A DNA stretch of 64,000 nucleotides, taken from NCBI GenBank assembly GCA_944739405.2, contig OX123200.2:9750761-9814760 (forward strand), written 5' to 3'. This document shows positions 21,966 to 33,340 of the stretch, piece by piece (the stretch's first letter is position 1; every line of letters begins with the position of its first letter). A program made the translations under genes and the position numbers. The notes under the pieces were generated by a model. That model searched no databases. It was not told the origin of the DNA and saw only the letters and a list, made by a program, of their open reading frames with translations. Source of the stretch: Euclidia mi. Lineage: Eukaryota; Arthropoda; Insecta; Lepidoptera; Erebidae.

Positions 21966-22222
21966 CGCTTGTCCCGTGCCTCGGAGAGCACGTTAAGCCG
22001 TCGGTCCCGGTTGTCATGAAGATCTTTGACAGTCGTTACAGGGCGTCAGTACCTTCTAAATAAACTGACACTAGTCTAAACCATGGAATATCGCTATCCC
22101 TTCGGGTTGTGGAAGTCAGACAGGCAGTCGCTCTGTGGAAAAGCTAATATTCAGCCAAATCCGGTTAAACTAGTAAGCGGAACCCAGATTGAAAACTGGG
22201 ATAACGCTAGGAGGATGATGAG
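21966..22222 (+). mobile_element. SINE, family C, copy 1 (headless)
   Basis: Shares CGGAGAGCACGTTAAGCC, AACCATGGAATATCGCTAT and GAAAAGCTAATATTCAG with 55990-56305. It ends in GATAACGCTAGGAGGATGATGAG, a tail very like the 3' end of the LINE at 16897-18581. Confidence 0.7.
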
Positions 22223-22721
22223 TGTGTGAGAAGCAATGTTGGAAGGCCCGCATTTCTCTACTGGGTCTAGTATAGGTACAAGCTCTATTCAGGTTCTTTA
22301 TGTTTTGTAGTGAAGCATATTACATAAGTAAGTACCTACAGATATTACCTAACTACCTACTTTAAAAATGTTAACGTCTATCTGTCCATACGGCTGCATA
22401 AACTGGAAAATAAATGTGCTCGAGTCAAATTCCCTTTCTGTCGTCGAATGCGACTTTCCAGTTATTACAATCTCGAATGTCTGATCTATTTTAAAATGCG
22501 GTATCCAATAATGAGATAAAATCATACCGGACCATCATTCCGTTTCATCGGAAAAATAATTAAAACAAATACCAGTAAAAGTAACTGAGGACGGGTTTGT
22601 TACAGTTTGCTTTAAAAAGAGTAATAGGATCATGGTTAACAACATTCGCTGTTTTGCATAGTGAAAGATGCAATCTAAGTGCATTCGCAACTGCGAATGT
22701 GAAAGGCCGTAAGGAGTAACT

Positions 22722-23010
22722 AAAGGCCCATCCACACGGCACAATTTTACCACTGATCAAATTTTCAATCGAATTGGCTTTGCCCGTCTACATGACACAG
22801 TCAAATCACTGATTTGCATTCCGTCCACCCGATTGTTAAAATCTGGTGGTACCGCCCACCCGATGATCTTAAGTTGGACGACTGGCGTCTACACGTCACG
22901 ATTTCATCAAGTGACTTAGGTAGTAAAAGTTGGACGTAAAATCGTGTCGTGTGGATAGGCCTTGATTTAGTTAAGTTGGACGTAAAATCGTGTCGTGTAG
23001 ATAGTGCCTC
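22722..23010. mobile_element. TIR element with a duplicated right end
   Basis: The left end AAGGCCCATCCACACGGCAC is complementary to GTGTCGTGTGGATAGGCCTT (ending 22963). A second, near-identical end follows (CGTAAAATCGTGTCGTGTAG, to 23010). The interior shows GTTGGACG repeats. The target duplication is unclear. Confidence 0.6.
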
Positions 23011-23524
23011 AAATAAAACTCGGCATTTAAAGCATTTTAACTAAACTAGATTTTCGTTTGCGCTTTTAACCGTTGAGAAGTTCACTGCTCTGGAACCAAT
23101 CCTAGATCATACACAACCATGTAATGTTTTTATATCGGTATTCACAATGCATTGTCATCAGTACTGAACCGCCATGCACAATTTGAATGCTGAAGGATGA
23201 CAGGAAGAGGATATAATTTAACTTGCAAAAGGGCCACACATACCACCTAACATATTATGTCATACCACATAACATGTCTAATAATATCTTGTGAAAAAAA
23301 TATTTATCACACGGTTCTAGTGTTTATTTTGCATATACTTAATATGTTACTAAATGGCTGGCGACCACATAGTAATTAAAAATATACTTAATAATGTCAA
23401 AACAATTTTATATAGTATAACTTAGTACTACTACTGTAAGTAATACTCAAGTACTAACTTAAGTATTACGTTTTTAAGCGAGTAGTGCGGGCGATAAAAT
23501 ATAATAATACAAACTTTAAATGCA

Positions 23525-23570
23525 TACTTATACCAGATATCGTCTATTTGGTATAAGTATGCATGCGTTA
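23525..23570. repeat. Hairpin GCATACTTATACCA/TGGTATAAGTATGC
   Basis: Perfect 14-bp arms with a 13-nt loop in AT-rich intron. Positions 23011-23524 hold nothing else recognised. Confidence 0.7.
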
Positions 23571-23821
23571 TTTTCAAATTTAGAATAGGTACTAATGGAC
23601 CACTAGTTTTAGAAAAGAATTGATAATTTTATGTGTATAAGTTGGTAGGTAAGTAGCAACAAACTTATCTTTTCTATTCAAAGACTTATTTACATTGAGA
23701 CTTATCTTACAGGTCTTATCTATGAAAAGATAAGAATCTTAAATAGACATTCCCGTACAAGGGAGAAATCTTGTGTCGTTGGGAACGTTACTGACATTCA
23801 GATAACCGACGCTAAGAAAAT

Positions 23822-24010
23822 CGATTATTCCGATCTGTCGCCCTGCTTTGTCCCCTTAGGGGGACAGATAGGAAAAAAAGTTTTATCTGTCCCCCTGTTA
23901 GCAATGCGGGGACAGTTCGAACTTTATTCACTCCTTAAAGGTTTCATCTGTCCCCCTATTAGTGATGGGGGGGGGGACAGATGAAAGCAGGGTGACAGAT
24001 CGGAATAATC
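23822..24010. mobile_element. Small TIR element rich in TGTCCCCCT hairpins
   Basis: Outer arms GATTATTCCGATCTGTC and GACAGATCGGAATAATC are perfect complements and continue to GCCCTGCTTT. Inside, TGTCCCC and GGGGACA alternate four times and include a run of G near 23975. There is no coding potential. Positions 24011-24433 hold nothing recognised. Confidence 0.65.
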
Positions 24011-24433
24011 CTTTTCTTGGATTATTATCAAATGTTAACACATTATCTGCCACGTCAGGCACCGGTGCTTGACAGACATGGTATCTGTTAGAGCCGTGTC
24101 AGTCACTAGAGCCTGACGCAAACGTTTGTAATTCAAATGATCCCAGGGAGCCGTCAGGCGCATTTTGGGTGATTTTCACTGTGGAAATTGACTGACAAGG
24201 CCCCTAAGAATCTATGTTCATCATGGCCTAACATTTCCTACATATGGAACTGATTTATGAGTAGGTAAATGTCTAAGGCAAAAAAAAACGACACAATGAA
24301 TTTCTAAACATTTTTAAATGATCTACACAAACATTGAGGCAACGGACGTATAAACCATCCGAGCTTACCGATTAAATGAAAACCACATGGTGCCTCGTAA
24401 CGTCTCACGAGACTCTACAATAATATTTGAATA

Positions 24434-24618
24434 CTAGATGAGCCCGCGGTTACACCCGCGTTATTTAAGGCTACTGATCATAGCGTGATAATATAGCTTA
24501 TAGCCTTCCTTATAAACGGGCTATCTAACACTGAAAGAATTTTTCAAAGCGGACCAGTAGTTCCTGAGATTAGCGCGTTCAACCAAACAAACAAACTCTT
24601 CAGCTTTATATACTAGTA
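24434..24618 (-). mobile_element. Short Helitron abutting a larger one
   Basis: CTAG at 24434-24437 is the 3' end. The body matches 21386-21590 and 52489-52677. The 5' end stops at CTTTATATACTAGTA, directly against the CTAG end of the next Helitron at 24619. Confidence 0.7.
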
Positions 24619-25665
24619 CTAGCTGACCCAGCGAACTCCGTATCGCCTTTTTAAGAGTTTTTATTTAATTCCCTTTTTCCAAGCCCCTTTACCAAAGTTA
24701 CCATTGACTTAGCGCTTAATCTCTTATCATTTCAGAGTCTATAAATGATGAACAAACAAACATAGATTTTTATATAATATTGAATTCCCCATACCTTAAA
24801 ATATCGGAGACGATACCCATATCGACTTTAAAAAAAAATCCCGTCCACCATCTTTGATTTCCCATCCGCCATCTTTGATCATGAAATAGATGTTGTATTT
24901 GGATTCTCCATCCCTTAAATCATCAGAGACGATACCCATATTGATTTTTAAATGTTTTCCCATCGGCCATCTTTGATTTCCCATCCACCATCTTGAATCA
25001 CGAAACAGATGATGTATTTGGATTCCCCATCCCTTTTAACATCGCAGACGATACCAATATTGTTTATTTTTTAAATTTCCCATCCGCCATCTTTGATTTC
25101 CCATCCGCCATCTTTGATCACGAAATAGATGTTGTATTTCGATTCCCCACCCCTTAAAATATCGAAGGCGATACCCATATTGGTTTTTTAAATTTTCGGA
25201 TCCGCCATCTTTGATTTCCCGTCCGCCATCTTGGATCACTAAATAAATTTCCTATTATTAATCAGCGTCCCGAAAACCTCGAAAACGATACCCATATAGA
25301 TTGTATCCTATTCGTTTAGCCTTTTTGCCTTTGACCCAACCCTTCTCGTTTGACCATTTTATTATTTTTGTCTGGACCCTAAAAGTTGTGGCGTAATTTT
25401 ATATAGCCTTTCGGAATAATTGGGCTTTCATAAGCAATAACAATTTTAAAAATCCGATTGCTGGTTCTTGAGATTAGCCGACATTATCTTTTAGCCTTTT
25501 GCGCGGCCCCAAAGGGTCGAAGCGTTATGTTATATAGCCTATAGCCTTCCGGAATAATTGGGCTGTCGTATACAAAAATATTTTTTCAGATCCGACCGGT
25601 AGTTCCAGAGATTAGCGCGTTCAAACAAACAAACAAACTCTTCCGCTTTATTATATTAGTATAGA
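24619..25665 (-). mobile_element. Non-autonomous Helitron with minisatellite, copy B (complete)
   Basis: Both ends are present: 3' GTTCGCTGGGTCAGCTAG (reading out at 24619, flanking T) and 5' TCTATACTAATATAAT (at 25665, flanking A). A GCGA...TCGC stem precedes the CTAG end. The minisatellite occupies about 24780-25255 with eight CCGCCAT-type motifs, several of them mutated to CCACCAT. No Rep/helicase ORF. Confidence 0.88.
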
Positions 25666-28365
25666 TTATAGTAGTAGATTAGATATATTGAGGTTGCTGC
25701 CTATACGGTGGCCGACAGTCATCACAGGGGATATTAAATAATGCGTAGGACATTATCAAATGCTTAATTAGCCCATGAAAGAATCCATAGATAATTAATT
25801 CACTATTGTGTTTGCTGGAACCAACAATAAGACGAAAACAGACATATTAAATTAGAGGACGTTGTGTTTTCATGAAAAAGAGTGATTATGATATTTTTGT
25901 CTGTCTACAAGTTTAACAGTAAGTAGGTACCTAGGTATGTATCTGGTAAATATATTCTTTGTTACCGCGAATGTTAGGGTACGTTCAGATCTGACAAATG
26001 CGCCGCTCGCGAGCTGTGTGCATGTTATTTTTTTATGCAATCGGTTCTTGTGTGATAACTGATAATCTAGGCACACCCTTACAATTTGCGAAAGTTTTTA
26101 ATAATAGGTAAGGTTAAGTAAGTAGTAATAGGTAATTACATATATTAATTAGGCAGTCTAACTCGTATGCTCATGTTGATAACAATTGCTGAAAATCCTT
26201 CCCTGGTTTCTAGTAGGTACTTTGCATTCCAAAATATTACTCTACATAAAGAAGCTAAGTAAGTATAATGTGAGTTCATTAAGTCACTAATTAGAAAATA
26301 ACTAATATTCGTATTAGATTATGTGGTGATGATGATATTAAATTATTTCAAATGATAATTAGTAGATTATGTTGAACAGATACTGATATCATATTACTTT
26401 GTGGATCTACCAAAAAATGTTAATTAATGTTACAATATGACTAATCAATGGATTATTTTTTAGACAATTATAAGAAGACAACGGTTGATAAGTCCTAGAT
26501 TAGAAATACCTGTTTCTTGCCTTGCTGTTCGTACAGAAAAAAAGTGCCATTGAAGGAAAAGCGAAGGACGGAGGAAATTTCGGTCTCTGAACTAAATAGT
26601 TGAATATAATGCAGTAATAGATTTTTTATTCCATGCTCCAGCTCCTATAAAAGTCACTGAAAAGTTACTCAGTTAAACCAAGCAGATTAGTTAATCTGAA
26701 TATCGATTTGTCAGTTGACAAATCTTCTTGAAACTTTTGTTGATGACCTCATAAATAGTAAATCCAAAATAGGTATAATATCGGACTTCAGTGGCAGATC
26801 CAGAATTTTGTACTCTGGGCGTGAACATGGTGAAGGAAGGTTTTATGAATGGAAACACTTAAAATAGCTAATTGTAGCTTAAGCACCAAGGACCAATTTT
26901 TTAGCAATGACAATTAGGCGTGTCTGAAAAATGTGTTCCAACTAATTTAAAATACGAATGCTTTAAGAACAAAAGTGTTAAATTAGTCTACGAATTAACT
27001 CTTTCAGAGAAGCCTAAGGTTAAAATTTTAGCCATATTTATTAGTCACAGCTCTATACGCCACAATCGTTTTAAAAATACATACATATCATGGGTAACCA
27101 TACTAACCATAATCGTATAAACGTTGCAATTCTGTAGTACGGAACGTAAACAGTTAAAGGTTGCAACTTTGTAGCAGGCAGATCTAGGTTTTACAGCGGA
27201 CTACACTTTCTGTTCTGATAACCTACTTACAGTTTACTCGGTTAGTGCCGCTTACCAACAGCATCTAACAGCTTAACCAGATAAACTTTTTGCTATGAAA
27301 AGGCAACAAAAACAATAACCAATAAATAGCCCGGTCAAATTAGACCAAAAAGGGTGTCAAAATAATTTGGATCCAGCTGAAAATTAGTAGGATTGTTCAA
27401 AACACCATCAAGTATAAATGAAATCTAAAAAGTTCTCATTGAATCGACCTCGGGAAAAAATTACACAGAGTCAAAGGTCAGTAAAACGGGTTTCCGATTT
27501 ACAGCAACGCAAGAGTCTAAAGATTCTTAACAAGTTTGTAGCTGAATTATAGAAGGTACTACATGTTTTTAAATTACAGGTACCTATAGTTACTAGAAAT
27601 AAACGGATAGATCGTTGATCTCTTAGAACTAAGTTCTCGCCTTTAATTCCTGGGTGTGGCCAAGGCTTACTGGGTCGGACTTGAGTCAGCTCTTTATTTC
27701 AAATTCTGACGAGATGATAGATGTGTTAGCTCTAAAACATACCTACCTACCTGATAAAAAGATTTGCTCACTGACCGCCACGAAATGCATAAACGGGAAA
27801 AAAGACAAGGAAGGTCATTTAACTTGTACAAACGATTTCGAAAGTTTTCCAAAATAATTAAATGAAGCCAGAAAACCCATTAAACCAACATTGTATTACG
27901 GTGTTTTCAAAACATGACTTTCCCTAAATCCTATTTTCCTGTGTACCAAAATATAGATTACATAAAGTATTATATTTATCTATGATTACATAATAGGCTT
28001 AATAATAGGTAAATATATAGTCTATATTCAGAATATTGACATTGGCAACAAAAAACACGCCACTACAAAATTAACTTACTCGTGTTCCCTTTGTGATAAA
28101 ATTTGGCATCAGTTACCGAATTCAACACGTGCTTCTCAAATACGCATTGATAAATATTTATAGCTGAATAGGTTAAATAATATTCTATATTCTGCGACAT
28201 ACACACATCATGAGTCCCAAACGAAGCTGAGCTTGTACTATGGGTACTAGATAATGGATAAATATACATATTATTACATACTATTTTTTGTAAATACACA
28301 ACTGTATACTGTTTTGTGTTACTGAGGTTTTCCGAATTCTCATCCATGTTCATTCACACAAATGT
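25666..28365. other. Repeat-poor part of LPCAT intron 1
   Basis: 2.7 kb of AT-rich sequence in which I see no exon, TIR pair or SINE. This is the longest stretch in intron 1 without a recognised mobile element. Short ORFs (for example 26920-27120 and 27654-27857) have no recognisable domains. Confidence 0.5.
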
Positions 28366-28440
28366 TTGACTTGAGCGGGAATCGCACCCGCGACCTTCAT
28401 CGTAGCAGTCGCTGACACTCCAGTTGCGCCAACCGGTCGT
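28366..28440 (-). repeat. tRNA-like SINE head fragment
   Basis: On the minus strand: TTGGCGCAACTGG (A-box-like) and GGGTGCGATTCCC (B-box-like). No SINE body follows and the stems do not make a full cloverleaf. Confidence 0.5.
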
Positions 28441-28789
28441 TAATTTGCATAATTGTAAACAAACGACAAATTGAATTACACTTTACATAAGTATAGGTAC
28501 TAATTGCTGGAATAATATTATTATTGCTAAATACCTAGTTGTATTGTTTAAACATTCAGTAATGGGACTACTTTCGTTTTTAAAAGCATTAAAGCAGTGA
28601 CGCATGTTTGAAATTTAGAATAGTTTTTTCTTAACCTACATATTTTACATGAAAGTGAGATAATAATCCTAACTCTTAAGTAATTATTTGTTTAGTAGTG
28701 CGAGCATTTTCTAAAGTCAGTGCTTTTTCACTTATACCATAGTAAAAAAAGAATAGTAGGTTAGCTAAGGCCGATCGGCGAGTTAAATG

Positions 28790-29050
28790 CCTACTCTTGC
28801 GTCCTACCTACGCGCGGCGCATCCCGTACTGAGGCCGCGGCGGGCCGCGCTCGTCTATGAGAGTGTGCGTGAATAGTCCGTGCGTACACGGCGCCGGCGA
28901 CTCACGCGTACATCCAAACTGGCGGCTGCCGTTTTTTATGAAGCTATCGTACTATTCTTTTTGTACTATGCTTATACTGACGCACGCGCAACTGGGTGCG
29001 TAGAGTCAGCGAGTTGCTTGGCGGTATATATAAGTATAGTCAGGTATTTG
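28790..29050. other. GC-rich island within LPCAT intron 1
   Basis: CpG-dense block (GGCGCATCCCGTACTGAGGC, GGCCGCGGCGGGCCGCGC) that stands out in AT-rich intron and is followed by GGCGGTATATATAAG, a TATA-like motif at about 29022. It could be an internal promoter or an unrecognised element end. No exon of LPCAT can be assigned. Confidence 0.35.
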
Positions 29051-29264
29051 ATTTTAAGTTCTAGGTGTGAATGTAACCTAATCGTTGTGTTATATTTATG
29101 TACGTTACGTTGTGTTATATGAATAATACTTTTGTATTAATACCTAAGTATATGTATCAGTGCCAATGAATTTATTTGCTCGCGCCAATCTCAGGAACTA
29201 CCCAACAGAGTCTCAAATTACACATTTGACGCCACAATTAACTTTTATTATTTATTACGAGTCT

Positions 29265-29470
29265 AATTTGTGTCCCACTGCTGGGCAAAGGCTTCCCTTT
29301 CTAACTTCCACATGTTGCGGTCACATGCGAGCTCTCGCCAATCACTCTGAAATTTATTAGTCTAATAACATTCGTCTCGACATCTCCCGCCGTTTTTTGC
29401 TATTAGGCATCCACTTTGTGGTTGTTCCTGTCCCGCCCATAGTGGTTCTGGCGTACGGCAAACGTGGCCC
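29265..29470 (-). repeat. LINE 3'-region remnant
   Basis: GTCCCACTGCTGGGCAAAGG and GCGTACGGCAAACGTGGCCC are phrases typical of the 3' ends of worn lepidopteran LINEs read in reverse. No open frame survives. Confidence 0.45.
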
Positions 29471-29704
29471 GCTCAATTCAATTTTAATTTAGCAGCTGAG
29501 TGGTCAATTATCACAGAGAGCTCTGTAAGTTGTGTAACCGAGGCTCATCTAGTGTGTTTAGTAATTCATTTCATTGCTTTTACTTCCCTATCTGCAAAAT
29601 TATTACAAAATAAAAAATCCTTAATTACGTATTTAAAAATTAAACTATTATACGCTATCTCTTTTGCACCTACGCCAACAGGCGGTAAACACAAAAAAAT
29701 TGTC

Positions 29705-30328
29705 TAAATGCGAGTCGGACTCGCGTACGAAGGGTTCCGTACCATCATGTATAAAAGAAAATCACGTTTGTTATATGTGTGAAGGGTGACATGAATGAAA
29801 AGGGAGTGAATGATGAGATGACGTCTGATAGGAGAGAATGGAAGAGGAAGAAATTCTGCGCCGACCTCAAGTAATATGGGAACAGGGCAGGCAGAAGAAG
29901 AAGACGTTTGTTATATTATTAGATGTATAGGTATACTTAAATATTTTTAAAGTCTGTTTATTAAGATCGAGAAAAAAATTAGAAAAAAACTGAATTTTTA
30001 TTTAATTATTTATTTTGAAAGGTAATATACAACTAAGTAGGTACATATTCTGTGAATATTTTAAGCGTCTGCCTGTTATCGTTAGTAATATTGAGCAAAA
30101 TATAGGAAAAAAAACACGTTTATTCCATGGGACCCCCTTTATATTAGAATTTTTTTATTTTTAGTATTTTGTTGTTAAATATAGCGGCAACGGAAATATA
30201 TAATTTTTGAAAATTTCAGCTTTCTAGCTATCACGGTTTATGAGATACAGCCTGGCGAAGTGGCGACAGATAGACAACGGAGGCTTAGTAATAGGGTCCC
30301 GTTTTTTACCTTTTAGGTACTGAACCCT
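29705..30328 (-). repeat. Interspersed repeat GGTTCCGTACC..., copy 2 with an insertion
   Basis: Reverse copy of 6431-6938. It is interrupted at 29777-29903 by a foreign 127-bp segment flanked by a 13-bp duplication. The remaining sequence follows copy 1 block by block. Confidence 0.7.
29777..29903 (+). mobile_element. 5'-truncated LINE tail
   Basis: Flanked by ACGTTTGTTATAT (29764-29776 and 29904-29916). It encodes the end of an RTE-like ORF (MNEKGVNDEMTSDRREWKRK...CADLK-stop) and ends in a GAAGAAGAAG run, so it is a very short retrotransposed copy. Confidence 0.75.
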
Positions 30329-30609
30329 AAAAAGGTGATTGGCATTTCTTACTAAGCTGCTCAACGGAATGTCTTTAATGAATGTTAGATGTAATCCGTA
30401 AATTGGACCGTGTAGATTTTTTTAAGATAAAATTGAGTTTTATTGTGCGTCACCGCCGTAACACATTTTCTAAAATAGCAGCGAGCCAAGTTACTGGTTG
30501 TAATATCAGCTATCTGCCAGTCAAAGGTGCCAAATAGCCTGAAAATCAGTCAAGCCGTGTCGACCATAAGTCGGAACACAGACACATAAAGATAGAGACA
30601 GCCAGACGA

Positions 30610-31095
30610 ATCATCATCATCATCATCAGCCTGTAACAGTCAGTGTAAGGAGGAATTGGCCTACTATACCACGCTGGCCCAACGGGTTGGTACAGGGTTT
30701 GTATCAAGTTTTCCTTCACTTACAGTGCTGTTCTCTGCATAATATTTCCATCCAAAGGTTGCCTGGTAGAAATCGCTTTTAGCGATAAGGCCGCCCATTG
30801 TACTGTATCTTACATATGTAAATTTCTGTAATATATTTGTAAAAGTGTACAGTAAAGTGTATAATAAATAAATAAATAAATAAATGCTCCCTCTGTCGGC
30901 TCTTACGACACCCATGCGATGATATATGATATATTAAGTTTAAGTCTTATTGTAAACAAGAATTCAATGTTCTTTTGTGAATTATTTGTATTTTGTTATG
31001 TGGGCTTACAGTGTCAATAAAAGTTTTTATTATTTATTATTATTATATGGGGTGGTGACAATCCGTATTCTTAATCCGTCACCACACGGACAAAT
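30610..31095. repeat. Old repeat holding two LINE-tail insertions
   Basis: The backbone matches 35640-35870 in reverse (GGAATTGGCCTACTATACCA, GCTCCCTCTGTCGGCTCTTA, ATTCTTAATCCGTCACCACA). Compared with that copy, two segments are extra. One lies at about 30752-30886 and contains CCAAAGGTTGCCTGGTAGAA and a terminal (AAAT)n. The other lies at about 30922-31048 and ends AATAAAAG...(ATT)n. Positions 30329-30609 hold nothing recognised apart from an ATC run. Confidence 0.65.
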
Positions 31096-31259
31096 AATAC
31101 AAGCCAGACAAATAATCGATTTTAATTATAACTGGGTATACATATGTATGGCAATATACTTTCATATGCGTTTATTAAAGGAACTGTTATTGCTAAATCA
31201 TTGATATTACGAAATAACAATTTTATTTTTTCCGTATGTATGCATATATGTGCACCTTA

Positions 31260-31887
31260 GGCTTCGTTCACACGACATTATCCTGCACGTTTTCTTTGTA
31301 TTCGTTTTTTTGACGTACAATCACCCGGGTGTTCACACGGCAGATTTTCCTTCGTGTAAAAAACGAATAGCCGCAGTCTTCACAGACTTGTGATTGTGAA
31401 AAGAAGTCAGTGATGGGTCCACGCTTGGTTGTTCTTTTATATTGGTACAATCGAAGGCACAAACGGTTTCGCCGCTGACAGAGCAGAAGGTTTTGGGTAC
31501 ATCTTATAAATGAAGAAACAGGGCATACTAAACTATTTGAGAAGTTATACGATAAACTTAGAAACGATGAAAATAAGTTTTTTAATTACTTAACGATGTC
31601 TATTCAAAGTTTTGAAAGCATACTAAATCGATAAAAAACGTATGAACATCGTACAGTGTGAACGAGTCAGAACTATACTATGTGCCACTGCAAGCCAAAT
31701 ACGTTAAAGTTCATTCGATTTGCTTGACAAGTCCGTTGAGTTTTCGTTTAAACGTATAAACGGTGTACGATTTTTTGCAGTACAAGCGTCATGTGAATGA
31801 TTCTATAGAAAATGTATGTGCCACTATTTATACGTTAAGACGTATACTGCAAAAAAACGTGCAGTACAACGCCGTGTGAACGAAGCC
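31260..31887. mobile_element. PIF/Harbinger-like MITE, 628 bp
   Basis: Termini GGCTTCGTTCACACG and CGTGTGAACGAAGCC are perfect complements, and similarity continues to the CTGCACGTTTT block. A TTA duplication flanks both ends (31257-31259 and 31888-31890). No transposase ORF. Confidence 0.78.
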
Positions 31888-32014
31888 TTACCTTACCTTA
31901 TATTGAAAACCGAATAAAACCAACAGAGGGACAGACACAGTAAAAGGGAAAGTAAAGGAAATGGTGTCGTAAGATTGAAGTACTAATTTTGAAAATATTA
32001 TAATTACACATACA

Positions 32015-32215
32015 TACCTACACTCACGCCTGTTTCCCTTAAGGGGTAGGCAGAGGCATATTAAACGCCCACTTTTCGCCAGTGTTTTGATCCCACGCAA
32101 TAGGTGGCGATATTTTGTTTGCCAGAGCCTCGTCCGTTGATCGGCAGGTGCACCACTTGCAGGTGAGGTTAGCTTGGGACCCTAAGTTCTTGGTGGGAAC
32201 CCTAAGCACCCTATT
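32015..32215 (-). mobile_element. SINE-A variant
   Basis: Contains the SINE-A body in reverse (CTTAAGGGGTAGGCAGAGG, TTTTCGCCAGTGTTTTGATC), joined to a different left part (CTCGTCCGTTGATCGGCAGG, CACTTGCAGGTGAGGTTAGC). The same arrangement recurs on the plus strand at 45765-45960, so it is a stable sub-family. Confidence 0.6.
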
Positions 32216-32486
32216 ATAATTGTAACACGATAATTATTTATTTTGCGCTGTTTGCCTTTTTTGTGTGGACGGTGATGTTTGATGGCTGATGTCCTTGACA
32301 ACTTTGCTCGTGCCTTGACTATTGGCATAGTAAAAAATTTACTATGCTATTGGTGAGCAGAAGTTCCCCAGCTTAAAACTCTGGTATTTAATTATTTCAA
32401 ATTAGCAATTGCACCTCATCTCGATTCGACCGGCAACTGGCGAATTTATTGGGCCGCTTCAAGAACTACAACAACACAAAATTTTG

Positions 32487-32600
32487 TCTCGTGTGAGTTT
32501 CGAACCCATCACATACCTACGACGGCCAAACGGCGAGGCCTAAACCATTAGTTACGCTATCGCATCCGTTCAGGCGTACAGTCAATTGCATACAGTAAGG
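32487..32600 (-). repeat. SINE-B head fragment
   Basis: Minus strand: GGTTTAGGCCTCGCCG, then GGGTTCGAAACTCACACGAG, as in the SINE-B head at 57983 but diverged. Confidence 0.5.
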
Positions 32601-32860
32601 GCAAGATTTAAAAAAAATAGTAAATGTCAGTTTATCCGCGATGACAACCGCTGGTAGTCGAAACTCTGAGAAAACAGAGGTAACTATAACAGCAACCTCA
32701 AATATGGCAAATATATAAAATATTTTAGGTACTTACTTAAAAATGAAAACCTGTAAATAATCGGTTGGACTTGGAAGTGGACGGCTCAAGATCAGTGTTT
32801 GTGTGAATAGGGAAGGCCTAAGTTCAGCAGTGGACGTCTTTAGTCTGAGATGATAAAATA

Positions 32861-33098
32861 CATACACATACATACATAGTCTCACGCCTATATCCCCGAA
32901 GAGGCAGGCAGAGGTATATTGCTACACCCACTTTTCGCCAGCTTTATTTTAGTTCCACGTGATAGGGGCAAGCCTATTGCCGTACCGGGCACATTACCAG
33001 ACTCCGAGCTGCTACTGAGAATTTACGGAAAAACTTAATAACCCGAGACCTCCCAATCCCACGCGCACATTTTATGCCGCGAGACCAACGAGGCAGTC
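32861..33098 (-). mobile_element. tRNA-derived SINE, family A, with target duplication
   Basis: A reverse copy of SINE-A bracketed by the 11-bp duplication ATGATAAAATA (32850-32860 and 33099-33109). The head is diverged and has lost a clean B box (CCCAATCCCACGC). Confidence 0.75.
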
Positions 33099-33340
33099 AT
33101 GATAAAATAATCTTGCAAGATAAGAATACATATTGATAAGTACTGGTTAAACAATCATCCTTGTATTGTGCTACTGACGTAGGGATTCTCGTGAGGAGTC
33201 TTTATGAACAGGAAATACGAAGAATGGTCTTTGTTTCGTTCAGTAATACGGTCTCTAGTGTACATATAATAATTACTCCATATAAGTCTAGTGTTCTCAC
33301 TTCCAATGGTTTTGGCCGGGGAAGAAGAAGAAACTAAGCG

